Of a stretch of DNA of 64,000 nt, positions 23,035 to 31,060 are shown piece after piece; within the stretch, counting starts at the first letter, position 1, and each line of letters starts with the position of its first letter. Made by a program: the position numbers and the translations under genes. The notes below the pieces were generated by a model. The model saw nothing but the letters and a program-made list of their open reading frames with translations, did not search any database and was not told where the DNA came from. This DNA is from Hymenobacter armeniacus. GTDB lineage: Bacteria; Bacteroidota; Bacteroidia; Cytophagales; Hymenobacteraceae. The DNA is taken from contig NZ_JACXAC010000006.1 in the NCBI RefSeq assembly GCF_014699055.1, forward strand, positions 1 through 64,000, written 5' to 3'.

Positions 23035-23951
23035 CAGCGGGGGCCTTTGATGGAGGAAAGAGCCGGCGGAATTCGTATCAGCGTTTGCAGCTCCCGCACC
23101 GACTCTACCACGCGCGGCCCCGGGCGTTCCATCAGGTTGCCGGTGATGGGGAACACGCGGTGGGTGCGATAGGCCTCCATGCGGCGCAGCTCCGGGTAGC
23201 GCCCAAAAAACGTGCTGTCGAGCTGCCGGAAGCGCCCGCCCAGCAACACGTCGGGGTTGAGTTTAAGAATGTACTCGCGCGTCAGGGCCGGGTAGGGCTG
23301 CGGGAAGGTTTCGGTGAGGGCGTTTTGGCCCCCGGCCAGCCGGATTTCGTCGGTGAAGAGCGTATTCTGGCCGTAGCAATAGATAGGGTCTTGCCAGGTG
23401 ATGGCCAGCACGCGGGGCGGGGTGCGGGGCCGGGAGGGGGCAGGAGCGGTAACGAGCGTCTTCAGCTCCCGCCGCAGCGAGTCGGCCACGCGGTGCCCTT
23501 GGGCCGGACGGCCCAGCAGGCGGCCCAGCTCCTCCAGGCCCGTAAATACGTCCTCCACCTTGCGAAAACGCATGTAATAGACCGGAATGCCCAGCTCCTG
23601 CAGCCGCTTGGCGTCGTCGACGGACGTAATGCCTTCGACGGTGAACACCACTTCCGGCTTCAGCGTGACGAGTCGCTCCAGGTCCAGCGGGTAGTTGTTG
23701 ACGACGGGCTTCCGGAGCACGGCGGCGGGGTAATTGTCCTGCGGGCAGCGGGCCACGACGGTGGCCGTGTCGGCCACGGCGTAGAGCATTTCGGTCATGC
23801 TGGGGGCCAGGGCCAGCACGCGCCGCGGGTGCGCGGGCAGGCTCAGGGCGCGGCCCAGGCCGTCGCGCACGGCCACGGGACCGGCCGGCCGGGAATCAGA
23901 TTGGCAACTCGCCAGCCAGGCCAGCGGTAAAAGCAGGAGCAGGAAACGCAT
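23034..23951 (-). CDS. ABC transporter substrate-binding lipoprotein (BtuF/FepB-like)
   Basis: A 305-residue binding protein. The N-terminus has a lipoprotein signal with lipobox LASC (Cys16), so it is probably membrane-anchored on the periplasmic side. The two-lobed class III fold is suggested by the early pattern RRVLALAPSMTEMLYAV, then LDLERLVTLKPEVVF, and a second lobe containing GGQNAL and ILKLNPDVLLGG. It pairs with the permease that follows. The start codon lies only four bases after a TACCTTTG promoter box, so the mRNA is probably leaderless or nearly so. Confidence 0.9.
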   Translation of the reverse strand: MRFLLLLLPLAWLASCQSDSRPAGPVAVRDGLGRALSLPAHPRRVLALAPSMTEMLYAVADTATVVARCPQDNYPAAVLRKPVVNNYPLDLERLVTLKPEVVFTVEGITSVDDAKRLQELGIPVYYMRFRKVEDVFTGLEELGRLLGRPAQGHRVADSLRRELKTLVTAPAPSRPRTPPRVLAITWQDPIYCYGQNTLFTDEIRLAGGQNALTETFPQPYPALTREYILKLNPDVLLGGRFRQLDSTFFGRYPELRRMEAYRTHRVFPITGNLMERPGPRVVESVRELQTLIRIPPALSSIKGPR

Positions 23952-23955
23952 GCGG

Positions 23956-23963
23956 CAAAGGTA
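23956..23963 (-). promoter_or_regulatory. -7 promoter element of the binding-protein gene
   Basis: On the minus strand TACCTTTG is followed by CCGC and then the ATG. The palindrome GGTAGC-GGC-GCTACC (23960-23974) overlaps the box and could be an operator. No clear -33 element. Confidence 0.6.
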
Positions 23964-23987
23964 GCGGCGCTACCCGGCGCGTCGGTT

Positions 23988-23995
23988 TACCTTTG
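23988..23995 (+). promoter_or_regulatory. -7 promoter element of the heptose epimerase gene
   Basis: TACCTTTG on the plus strand, 23 bases before the ATG at 24019. It is divergent from the promoter at 23956. No clear -33 TTG at normal spacing. Confidence 0.6.
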
Positions 23996-24018
23996 CTCCG
24001 TCCCCAAGCCCGAACCTT

Positions 24019-24987
24019 ATGATAGTAGTCACCGGCGCGGCCGGCTTTATTGCCAGCTGCCTAGTCGCCCGCCTCAACGCCGCCAATTTCAACGACGTGG
24101 TGGCGGTGGATAATTTCTCGGTTGAAAAAAAGCTGCCCAACATCCAGGGCAAAAAGCTGCGCGAGTACGTGGACCGCGAGACCTTCTTCGAATGGCTCGA
24201 CGCCCACCACGAGCAGGTGGAGTTCGTCTTTCACCTCGGCGCCCGCACCGACACCACCGAGATGGACCCGGCCGTGTTCGACGTGCTGAACCTGAACTAT
24301 TCCAAGCAGATGTGGCAGGCCTGCGTGCAATACAACCTGCCGCTGGTGTACGCCTCCTCGGCCGCCACCTACGGCGACGGCACCCTGGGCTACACCGACA
24401 CCGACGAGGCGCTGTTTCCGCTCTACCGCCCGCTCAATCCCTACGGCGACTCGAAAAACGACTTCGACAACTGGGCCCTGGCCCAGCCCGAAAAACCCTA
24501 TTTCTGGGCCGGCCTCAAGTTTTTCAACGTGTACGGGCCCAACGAATTTCACAAGGGCCGCATGGCCTCGGTGATATTCCACGCCTTCCACCAGATTCAG
24601 CAAACGGGCTCGATGATGCTGTTCAAGTCGCACCACCCCGACTACACCGACGGCGGGCAGATGCGCGACTTTGTGTACGTGAAGGACGTGGTGGAAGTGT
24701 GCTATTTCCTGCTGCACCACCGCACGCACTCCGGCATCTACAACCTCGGCAGCGGCCAGGCCCGCACTTTCCTCGACTTAGCCCTCAACACCTTCCAGGC
24801 GCTGGGCCGCACGGCCGATATCCAGTTCAAAGACACGCCCGAGGACATTCGCGACAAGTACCAGTACTTCACCGAAGCCGACATGAGCAAGCTCAAAAGC
24901 ATCGGCTACGACCAGCCGTTTACTCGTCTGGAAGACGGCATTCGGGACTACGTGCAGAACTACTTGGTGCCCGGGCGGTATATGTAG
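24019..24987 (+). CDS. hldD: ADP-glyceromanno-heptose 6-epimerase
   Basis: Converts ADP-D-glycero- to ADP-L-glycero-mannoheptose for the lipopolysaccharide inner core. It belongs to the extended short-chain dehydrogenase family, at 322 residues. The NAD(P)-binding loop is TGAAGFIAS (5-13), with Ala instead of the usual third Gly. The active site shows SS (113-114) and Tyr142-x3-Lys146 in NPYGDSKNDFD, a pattern specific to HldD, and the substrate region includes FFNVYGPNE and MRDFVYVKD. It starts with ATG, close behind its own promoter. Together with lpxB it gives the window two lipopolysaccharide genes, but they are not co-transcribed. Confidence 0.93.
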   Translation: MIVVTGAAGFIASCLVARLNAANFNDVVAVDNFSVEKKLPNIQGKKLREYVDRETFFEWLDAHHEQVEFVFHLGARTDTTEMDPAVFDVLNLNYSKQMWQACVQYNLPLVYASSAATYGDGTLGYTDTDEALFPLYRPLNPYGDSKNDFDNWALAQPEKPYFWAGLKFFNVYGPNEFHKGRMASVIFHAFHQIQQTGSMMLFKSHHPDYTDGGQMRDFVYVKDVVEVCYFLLHHRTHSGIYNLGSGQARTFLDLALNTFQALGRTADIQFKDTPEDIRDKYQYFTEADMSKLKSIGYDQPFTRLEDGIRDYVQNYLVPGRYM

Positions 24988-25005
24988 GCAGCTCGGTGGT
25001 TGGAG

Positions 25006-25087
25006 GTAGAGACGCATATTTGCGTCTCGGCACCCGCGCCGTTCAACAGCTATTTTTCAACGTCAAGACGCAATTATGCGTCTCTAC
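25006..25087. repeat. Palindromic intergenic element (GTAGAGACGCA type)
   Basis: Two small palindromes, GAGACGCA-TAT-TTGCGTCTC and AGACGCA-ATTA-TGCGTCT, face each other, and the whole is bounded by GTAGAGACGCA on the left and its complement TGCGTCTCTAC on the right. The second half includes the ATG used as possible start of the next gene. Confidence 0.8.
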
Positions 25088-26506
25088 ATCCCGCCCGTGC
25101 CCCACTCCTCCCGTCCCGTCATTACCATCGTGGGCGGCGGCTTTGCGGGCACGGCGCTGGCGCTGCAGTTGCGGCAGCAGCCCGGCTTGCAGCAGGCCGA
25201 AATCCACCTCATTGAGCCGCGCGAAATTCCCGGCCCGGGCCTGGCCTACAGCGCCCGTCGGCCCGAGTATCTGCTGAACGTGCGCCCTGGGGCGCTGAGT
25301 CTTTACCCCAACGCTCCCACCCATTTTGCCAACTGGCTGAGCACCCAGCCCGAAAGTGCCGCTGGCGTGCCCGACTTTGCGCCCCGCGCCGCCTACGGCC
25401 GCTACCTGCACCAGGAGCTGAGCGCGGCCCTGGCGCCCACGGCCACCGCGCCGCGCGTGCTGTGGCACAACTCCCGGGCCGTGACGGCGCGGCAGCTGGG
25501 CCCGAACCGCCGCAAGGTGCTGCTGGCCAACGGCACCGAAATCATCAGCGACTACGTGGTGCTGGCCTTAGGCAACTTCCCACCCCCGCCGCCCGCCGGG
25601 CCCGACCACCGCTACCTGCACCACCCCGGCTACCACACCGACCCCTGGGCCGTGGGCAACCTGCGCCGCATCGACCCCGACGACGACGTACTGCTCATCG
25701 GCTCCGGGCTGACGGCCGTGGACGTGCTGCTGGCCCTGCACCAGGACGGGCACCGCGCGCCCGTGACCGTGGTGGCCCGGCACGGCCGCTGGCCCAGCGC
25801 CCACGGCCCCGTGGCGCCCCCATATCCCAGCTTTTACGCCGAGCTGACTTCGGAAACCACGGTCACGGGCGTGCTGGCCGTGTTCAAGCGGCACCTGCGG
25901 ATGGCGGCAGCGCAAGGCATTGGCTGGCAGCCGGTCCTCGATTCGCTGCGGCCGGATTTGGGCCGCATCTGGGGCGCGTGGCCGCTGGTGGAGCAGCGCC
26001 GTTTTCTGCGCCACCTGGCGGGGCTGTGGGCCGTGACGCGGCACCGCAGCCCGCCCCAAAACGCCCAGGCGCTGGCCCGCCTCACCGCCGCCGGCCTGGT
26101 GCGCCTGCAAGTGGGCACGGTGCGCGAAATCCGGCCCGCCGGCGACCACCTCGACGTGCGCGTGCGGCCCCACGGCGCGGCCGGCTCCTGGCTCACGGCC
26201 CGGCACGTGGTGTGCTGCGCCGGGCCCCTGCTCGACTACGGCCGCATCTCCGACCCGCTGGTGATGAGCCTGCGCGACGCCGGCCAGCTCGCCGCCGACC
26301 CGCTGGGCCTGGGCATGCTCACCGACGCCCACGGCGCCCTGCGCGGCCCCGACGGCCTGGTGTCCACCACCCTTTTCACGCTGGGTCCCAGCCGCCGGCC
26401 GGCCTATTTTGAGTCGACGGCCGTGCCCGAAATCCGGCAGCAGGCCGCCGACTTAGCAGCCGACCTGGCCCGACGCGTGGCCCAGGCCCGAAACGAGCAA
26501 TCCTAA
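25076..26506 (+). CDS. FAD/NAD(P)-binding protein (HydN/YdhS-like NAD_binding_9 family)
   Basis: A 476-residue flavoprotein-like protein. The dinucleotide-binding loop is VGGGFAG (residues 19-25), followed by an acidic strand end (HLIEPRE). A second glycine-rich loop, LLIGSGLTAVD, lies near 210 and another conserved block is PGALSLYPNAPTHFANWL. Proteins of this family are annotated as FAD-NAD(P)-binding, often linked to amino-acid or siderophore oxidation, but the reaction here is unknown. The ATG at 25076 lies inside a palindromic repeat. A GTG at 25097, just outside the repeat, would give a protein starting MPHSSRPV and may be the older start. It ends in a strong terminator. Confidence 0.82.
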   Translation: MRLYIPPVPHSSRPVITIVGGGFAGTALALQLRQQPGLQQAEIHLIEPREIPGPGLAYSARRPEYLLNVRPGALSLYPNAPTHFANWLSTQPESAAGVPDFAPRAAYGRYLHQELSAALAPTATAPRVLWHNSRAVTARQLGPNRRKVLLANGTEIISDYVVLALGNFPPPPPAGPDHRYLHHPGYHTDPWAVGNLRRIDPDDDVLLIGSGLTAVDVLLALHQDGHRAPVTVVARHGRWPSAHGPVAPPYPSFYAELTSETTVTGVLAVFKRHLRMAAAQGIGWQPVLDSLRPDLGRIWGAWPLVEQRRFLRHLAGLWAVTRHRSPPQNAQALARLTAAGLVRLQVGTVREIRPAGDHLDVRVRPHGAAGSWLTARHVVCCAGPLLDYGRISDPLVMSLRDAGQLAADPLGLGMLTDAHGALRGPDGLVSTTLFTLGPSRRPAYFESTAVPEIRQQAADLAADLARRVAQARNEQS

Positions 26507-26537
26507 AAAAGCCGCTTCCTGACGAAAGCGGCTTTTT
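26505..26537. terminator. Bidirectional terminator
   Basis: AAAAAGCCGCTT pairs with AAGCGGCTTTTT across a short loop (roughly CCTGACGA). It overlaps the stop codon of the flavoprotein gene and lies 20 bases after the stop of the convergent small gene, so it can serve both. Confidence 0.9.
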
Positions 26538-26557
26538 GGTGCAATCTTAAATCCGAC

Positions 26558-26833
26558 CTAAGCGGCCAGGGCCGGGTACATGGGCAGCACCGGGGCCTCG
26601 GTGGCCGGGAAGGCCGGCCGGATGTCGGCCAGGCGGGCGGGCGCCGCAGTGGGCTGGGCATCGTCGTGATGGCGCAGGGCGCGCATCAGCAGGTAGCGGT
26701 ATTTTTCGGCGTCGGCCAGGGCTTGCTCGATGGCTTGCACGGCGTCGGCGTGCGCCACCACGGGCTGCAGCTCGCGGCGCGGGCGGCGGGCTTCAAACAC
26801 ATGACCTTTGAGGTATTCGGCGGCAGATTTCAT
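26558..26833 (-). CDS. Small protein of unknown function
   Basis: A 91-residue protein, not recognised. The ATG at 26833 starts MKSAAEYLKG. The frame is open 23 codons further upstream (ATG at 26902) but that part is rich in codons unlike the rest. The protein has a short amphipathic stretch with AVQAIEQALADAEKYRYLLM (54-73 of the long form) that should be helical, and a Pro/Ala-rich tail. Small proteins starting with a helix like MKSAAEYL are common in Bacteroidota without known role. No membrane segment is visible. It is convergent with the flavoprotein gene and shares its terminator. Confidence 0.6.
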   Translation of the reverse strand: MKSAAEYLKGHVFEARRPRRELQPVVAHADAVQAIEQALADAEKYRYLLMRALRHHDDAQPTAAPARLADIRPAFPATEAPVLPMYPALAA

Positions 26834-26966
26834 ACGTGGAAACGGGCTGGTTTTTAGCGGAATATCAGCGTAATAGGGTAACCCTAAAAACGCCGTTTTC
26901 ATTCCCGTAAAGGCCGATTTTCGCTGCTAATTACAAGGTTTTACACACGTCCTGCCGGGCGCCTGC

Positions 26967-27974
26967 TCACCCCATCTTCAGCACGATTTTGCCGAACTGG
27001 GCCCCGGCATCCATGCGGCGCAACGCCGCCTCGCCCTCGGCCAGCGGGAACACCTCGTCTACCACCGGCACGAGCTGCTTTTCCGTCACCAGCGCCAGCA
27101 TATTCTCGAAGTCCTGCGGCGAGCCCATGGTGGAGCCCAGCACGCTGAGCTGCTTCCAAAATATTTTGGCCGGCGGCAGGTCCGGAATGGCGCCCAGCGT
27201 GCCGCCGTAGAACACGATGCGCCCGCCCGGCGCGGCGGCGTCGAGCAGGGCATTGAACGCGGGCCCGGCGGCGCTGTCGATGATGACATCGAACGGGCCA
27301 CCGGCCTGCTGCACCAACGTTTTTACCCAATTGTCGTCGGTGTACTTGATGCCGCCTTTCACGCCCAGGGCTTGCGCGCGGGCCAGCTTGTCGTCGGAGC
27401 TGGACGTGACCCAGACCTCGGCCCCGCGAGCGGCGCAAAACTGCGCGGCCAGCAGCGCCACACCGCCGCCCACACCCGTCACCAGCACCCGCTCGCCGGC
27501 CTGCACCTGGGCGCGGCTGAAGGCGGCCCGATAGGCCGTGAGGCCGCCCAGCGGCAGCGCCGCGCCCTGCTCGAAGCTGAGGTGGGCCGGCAGCGGACGG
27601 ATGTATTCGGCGGGCAAGGCGATGTAGTCGGCAAAGGTGCCGGGGTCGGGCATGCCGAGCACCACGAAATCCTTGGCCTGCGCTTTCGGATTATGGCCCC
27701 AGCGCAGGCCGGGGTAGATGAGGACGCGGGCGCCAAGGGCGGGGGCATCGGCGGGCACACCGGGACCGTGGGCCGCTACTTCGCCGGCGCCGTCGGCGCC
27801 CAGGGTGCAGGGCAGCTTGATGCCGCCATACTGGCCTTTCTGAATCCAGACGTCGCGGTGGTTGAGGGCGGCGGCGTGGAGCCGGACCAGGATTTCGCCG
27901 GGGCCCGGCGTGGGCGTGGGCACGTCGCGGACGGTAGCCGGCTGGTGGATGGCGTCGAGCTGGAGGGCTTGCAT
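26967..27974 (-). CDS. Zinc-type alcohol dehydrogenase-family oxidoreductase (MDR superfamily)
   Basis: A 335-residue NAD(P)H-dependent medium-chain dehydrogenase. The N-terminal GroES-like part contains GEILVRLHAAALNHRDVWI and GADGAGEV. The Rossmann part has the nucleotide-binding loop VTGVGGGVALLAAQF (an A/GxGxxG variant), with a following basic/Ser-rich segment suggestive of NADP(H). The catalytic-zinc Cys and the structural-zinc Cys cluster of classical alcohol dehydrogenases are not apparent, so it may be a quinone-reductase-like member without zinc. The start is the ATG at 27974 (MQALQLDAI). The frame is open further upstream only because it shadows the neighbouring gene. The substrate is unknown. 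Confidence 0.87.
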   Translation of the reverse strand: MQALQLDAIHQPATVRDVPTPTPGPGEILVRLHAAALNHRDVWIQKGQYGGIKLPCTLGADGAGEVAAHGPGVPADAPALGARVLIYPGLRWGHNPKAQAKDFVVLGMPDPGTFADYIALPAEYIRPLPAHLSFEQGAALPLGGLTAYRAAFSRAQVQAGERVLVTGVGGGVALLAAQFCAARGAEVWVTSSSDDKLARAQALGVKGGIKYTDDNWVKTLVQQAGGPFDVIIDSAAGPAFNALLDAAAPGGRIVFYGGTLGAIPDLPPAKIFWKQLSVLGSTMGSPQDFENMLALVTEKQLVPVVDEVFPLAEGEAALRRMDAGAQFGKIVLKMG

Positions 27975-28145
27975 GAAAGAGCTGTGGGGAATAGAAAGAG
28001 GTGGCAACACAAATGTCAACGCCCGCAAAAGGTTTGGCTGCGGGCGGTGTAGAGGGTGCTTATGGGCCGCGAACCTTCCGGGCAGGGCCCCGTTGAAAGA
28101 GGCCGCCCCCGGCGGAGCAACTTCCCTATACAAAACCCCACCGCA

Positions 28146-28562
28146 ATGTCCGAAACTCATTCGCTCGAAGACGTGCTGAATACGCCCCAAAAGAAACTCG
28201 CGTTTTTTCAGAACCTGGTGCTGGTGGCCGCCGCCGATGGCCAGTTGAGCACCGAAGAAGGCGACTTCCTGCTGCAAATTGGCAACAAACTTGGCCTGAA
28301 GCCCGAGGAAGTGATGCCCATTGCCGACAACCTGGGGGTACTCAGCTTCATTGTGCCAGCCGAGGGCCTGCAGCGCACCCTGGAGCTGCAAACCTTGGTG
28401 CAAATGATGCTGGAGGATGGGCAGCTCGACGCGCGCGAGTACGGCCTGTGCCAGGAATATGCCATGCGCATCGGCTACAGCAAATCCATTCTCGACGACA
28501 TGGTGAGCCAACTGGCCGGCGGCGAGCCCAACCCCTACCCGAACCCGCCCACGGTGAACTGA
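28146..28562 (+). CDS. TerB-like tellurite-resistance family protein
   Basis: A 138-residue acidic, all-helical protein. The pattern FFQNLVLVAAADGQLSTEEGDFL (residues about 20-42) and the second LVQMMLEDGQLDAREYGLC match the paired acidic helices of TerB domains, which bind metal. The role in most bacteria is not known, despite the name. The ATG at 28146 (MSETHSLED) is chosen; the upstream in-frame codons do not look coding. It is divergent from the alcohol dehydrogenase gene across 171 bases and convergent with the rhomboid gene, whose stop lies 18 bases away. Confidence 0.75.
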   Translation: MSETHSLEDVLNTPQKKLAFFQNLVLVAAADGQLSTEEGDFLLQIGNKLGLKPEEVMPIADNLGVLSFIVPAEGLQRTLELQTLVQMMLEDGQLDAREYGLCQEYAMRIGYSKSILDDMVSQLAGGEPNPYPNPPTVN

Positions 28563-28580
28563 TGCCAAACGGATGCACGC

Positions 28581-29441
28581 TTAATTGAGCTTTTTCAACC
28601 CCACTAGCGCCAGCGGGCCGGCCACCAGCAGCCCCGTGGCCAGCCCGCCCACATGCGCGGCGTTGTCGATGTTGCCGGTGATGCCCGAAATCAAGTTGCT
28701 GAGCACGAGGTAGAGCACCAGGCCCAGCATGGCGCGGCGGTCGGACTTGTCGAGCACCAGCTTTTTGCCAACCAGCAGCACCAGCAACAAGCCGTAGAGC
28801 CCGAAGATGGCCCCGCTGGCCCCCACCGAATTGATGCCGCCGGTGTGCCACCACAGGCTGGCCAGCCCGCCGCCCACGCCGCTGGCCAGGTACACCAGCA
28901 GCAGGCGCCAGGGGCCCACCCGGTCTTCTACCAGCAGCCCCAGTAGCCAGAGCGAAAACATATTGAGCAGCAGGTGCGAGAGGCCGGCGTGCACAAACTG
29001 GTAGGTGAGCAGGCGCCACGGCTGCCCGTGCAGCGTAAGCCCCGACACGTTGGAGCCCCACACCACCAACTGGTGGGCCGTGGGCGCCGAGGCCGACACG
29101 CCGCTGAGCACCATCAGCCCAAACATGAGCAGCGTGGCGTCGAGCAGCAGCGGCGTGGCCAGGAAGCGCCGCGACGGAATGAGCAGGCCCCGCAGCAACT
29201 GGCCCAGCAGCTGGCCCCAGGTTTCGGGTTCCTCGGCCGGGGGCAGCGGGGCGGGGGCCGCGGCTTCGGGCAGCAGGCCGCGGCGCTTGAGCTCGGCCAC
29301 GGCGGCGGCGCCCACGGCCGGCGGGTAGCGGGCGGCGTTTTGGGCCAGGTACAGCAGCTCGGCTTCGGGCTTTTGGGCGAAGAGCTGGGCGGCGAGGGCA
29401 GCGGTAGAGCCGGGCTGGGGCTCGGGGGCGGGTGCTTCCAT
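28581..29441 (-). CDS. Rhomboid-family intramembrane serine protease
   Basis: A 286-residue membrane protease that cuts within membrane spans of other proteins. The catalytic dyad is Ser209 in GASGAIFG and His263 in NAAHVGG, and the oxyanion-side motif HxxxN is His156-LLL-Asn160. Six to seven membrane spans follow a soluble N-terminal part of about 90 residues. That part contains a motif (residues 24-57) that is also found at the start of the next gene upstream. The start is the ATG at 29441; 30 upstream in-frame codons are judged non-coding. The gene is probably co-transcribed with the gene ending at 29556. Confidence 0.92.
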   Translation of the reverse strand: MEAPAPEPQPGSTAALAAQLFAQKPEAELLYLAQNAARYPPAVGAAAVAELKRRGLLPEAAAPAPLPPAEEPETWGQLLGQLLRGLLIPSRRFLATPLLLDATLLMFGLMVLSGVSASAPTAHQLVVWGSNVSGLTLHGQPWRLLTYQFVHAGLSHLLLNMFSLWLLGLLVEDRVGPWRLLLVYLASGVGGGLASLWWHTGGINSVGASGAIFGLYGLLLVLLVGKKLVLDKSDRRAMLGLVLYLVLSNLISGITGNIDNAAHVGGLATGLLVAGPLALVGLKKLN

Positions 29442-29555
29442 GTAGCGCAGGACGCGGCAAGGAGCGCGCCACCTTGGCAAACCGGCCACTTTGCCAGTTG
29501 GTTGGGAACCATCGCAGCGCAGCGGCGTCATTCAACCCGCCAAAACCCGTTTTTC

Positions 29556-30395
29556 TTAGAATTTCGCCGTCAGCACCGTGGCCTTGTAGGGCTTGCCGGT
29601 GACGGGCGAGGTGGGCAGCACGTCTTTCAGCCAGTCCTGCACGTCGGCTTCGCGGGCTACTAGCTCCCGGTCTTTGAGGAAGCGCTTGTTGGGCAGCAGG
29701 TCGGGGAACTGCTCCAGAATGTGCTGCTGGCTGCTGGCAGCCTCGCGCATGCGGTCCATTTGGTTGGCCATCACGGGGCCAAACTTGAAGTGATACACGG
29801 CGGCGCGGTTCCACTCGTGCCAGCTTTGGCGGGCCACCAGGGTTTGTTCGGCAAACATGGGCCCGGCTTTGCCCGCGTGGGCCTGGCCGGTGAGGTATTC
29901 GGTTTGCGTCTCAGCCGCCCAAAAGCGCTTGCACAGCTCCCGGAACTGGCGCAGGTGCTCTTCGTTGGTTTTTTCGCGGGCCGGCACCGTGGCCAGCTGC
30001 CGGCGCACCACGCCGGCCACGTCGTAAGTCGGAATGGCCGAGGTAGGCACCTCCGTGAGCCGGGGCATCGGCTTGGGTCTGGCCGAGGCCGCTACGGCCT
30101 GCACGCCCCCGCCGCGCTGCTGCCGAGCGTAGTAGTAATAGCCCAGGCCTAGCACCAGCGCGGCCAGGGCCAGGTTGAGAAAATTGACGCCGCGGCCGGC
30201 GCGGGCCACGCTGGCGGGCGCTTCCAGATTTTGTGGTTCCAGAGCGGGCATTTCCATCTGCAGCAGGCCCCGCCGGCGCAGCTCGCGCCGGGCCGACTCA
30301 ATCAAATCGGGCTGGTAATACTCGGGGTGCTCGATGAGAAACCGCAGCTCGGCTTCGGTTTTTTGGTGGTAGAAATCGGTAGCGGCGTCGGACAC
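29556..30395 (-). CDS. Single-span membrane protein of unknown function, sharing an N-terminal motif with the adjacent rhomboid
   Basis: A 279-residue protein, not recognised as a known family. Residues 11-46 (KTEAELRFLIEH...ELRRRGLL) align with residues 24-57 of the neighbouring rhomboid protease: both have ExELxxL, a Tyr-x-Pro, and end in EL(K/R)RRGLL. One membrane span lies at about 70-92 (NLALAALVLGLGYYYYAR). The remainder is a charged, mostly helical domain with RQFRELCKRFWAAETQTEYL and an ending in which a Thr/Lys-rich strand is seen. It lies immediately upstream of the rhomboid gene on the same strand with 114 bases between. It could be a partner or substrate of the protease; this is an inference from position and the shared motif. 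Confidence 0.75.
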   Translation of the reverse strand: MSDAATDFYHQKTEAELRFLIEHPEYYQPDLIESARRELRRRGLLQMEMPALEPQNLEAPASVARAGRGVNFLNLALAALVLGLGYYYYARQQRGGGVQAVAASARPKPMPRLTEVPTSAIPTYDVAGVVRRQLATVPAREKTNEEHLRQFRELCKRFWAAETQTEYLTGQAHAGKAGPMFAEQTLVARQSWHEWNRAAVYHFKFGPVMANQMDRMREAASSQQHILEQFPDLLPNKRFLKDRELVAREADVQDWLKDVLPTSPVTGKPYKATVLTAKF

Positions 30396-30548
30396 GGCGG
30401 CAGGCTCGGGGCTGAAAGTGAATGGGAACTGCTAAGATGGTGAACGCCGCGCAAACCGCCGCGCCCAACCGTGGGCGCCCCCCGCCGTAAACCCAACCGC
30501 GGCGCCTGCGGGCCGCCGCGCATTCTCTCATCCTCCTTCTTCTTTCTC

Positions 30549-30851
30549 ATGCCCGACCCCACGCAGAACCCCACCGACCCCCGGCCCGACTTCGCCCCCA
30601 GCTCCGCCACGCCCGACCAGGAATCGGAGCAGGAGGCCACCGTCAACAGCACCCCCGACGCGGCACCTGACTCTACCGGCTCCCCCGCATCGGGCCAGCC
30701 CGGCGCCACGCCCAGCAGCACCCAGCAGAACATGGGCGACGGCGCCGGCATCCGCGGCGACTACGGCGACGCCAGCCAGACCAACGGCCTGGAAGGCGGC
30801 CCCGACACCCCCGACAACCCCGAGACCGATACCGAGCTGACGGGCTCTTGA
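30549..30851 (+). CDS. Small disordered acidic protein
   Basis: A 100-residue protein rich in Pro, Asp, Thr, Ser and Gly, with no hydrophobic segments and no signal peptide (MPDPTQNPTDPRPDF...). It appears intrinsically disordered. It has the feel of small lineage-specific proteins of unknown function. The ATG at 30549 follows a run of pyrimidines. It is divergent from the membrane protein gene, 153 bases apart, and followed by a palindromic repeat element. Confidence 0.55.
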   Translation: MPDPTQNPTDPRPDFAPSSATPDQESEQEATVNSTPDAAPDSTGSPASGQPGATPSSTQQNMGDGAGIRGDYGDASQTNGLEGGPDTPDNPETDTELTGS

Positions 30852-30893
30852 GGCACCCTGATATTCTGAAATACCCTGCGGCGCGGCCGGCGT

Positions 30894-31000
30894 AACCTCC
30901 CCCCCAGCCCCTCTCCCCATGAGAGGGGAGCCTGACGATTCCTCAAAGAGAGGAGCCGGTGCCCCCTTTCTTTTGGAGAGGGGGTCAGGGGGTGAGGTTC
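30894..31000. repeat. Palindromic intergenic element (GGAGAGGGG type), copy 1
   Basis: The outer arms AACCTCCCCCCCAGCCCC and the complement of GGTCAGGGGGTGAGGTT enclose two inner hairpins, CCCTCTC...GAGAGGG and CCCCCTTT...GGAGAGGGGG. The same kind of element occurs at 41467-41567. Confidence 0.75.
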
Positions 31001-31060
31001 CGTCGGCCACGCCATAAAGCGTAATTTGCGGTCTGTTTCCGTGTTGCTGAATTTCTGTTG

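Noticed and set aside
23034..23951. Cobalamin riboswitch upstream of the binding-protein gene
   Set aside because: Only four bases separate the promoter box from the ATG and only 67 bases separate it from the divergent gene, leaving no room for a riboswitch.
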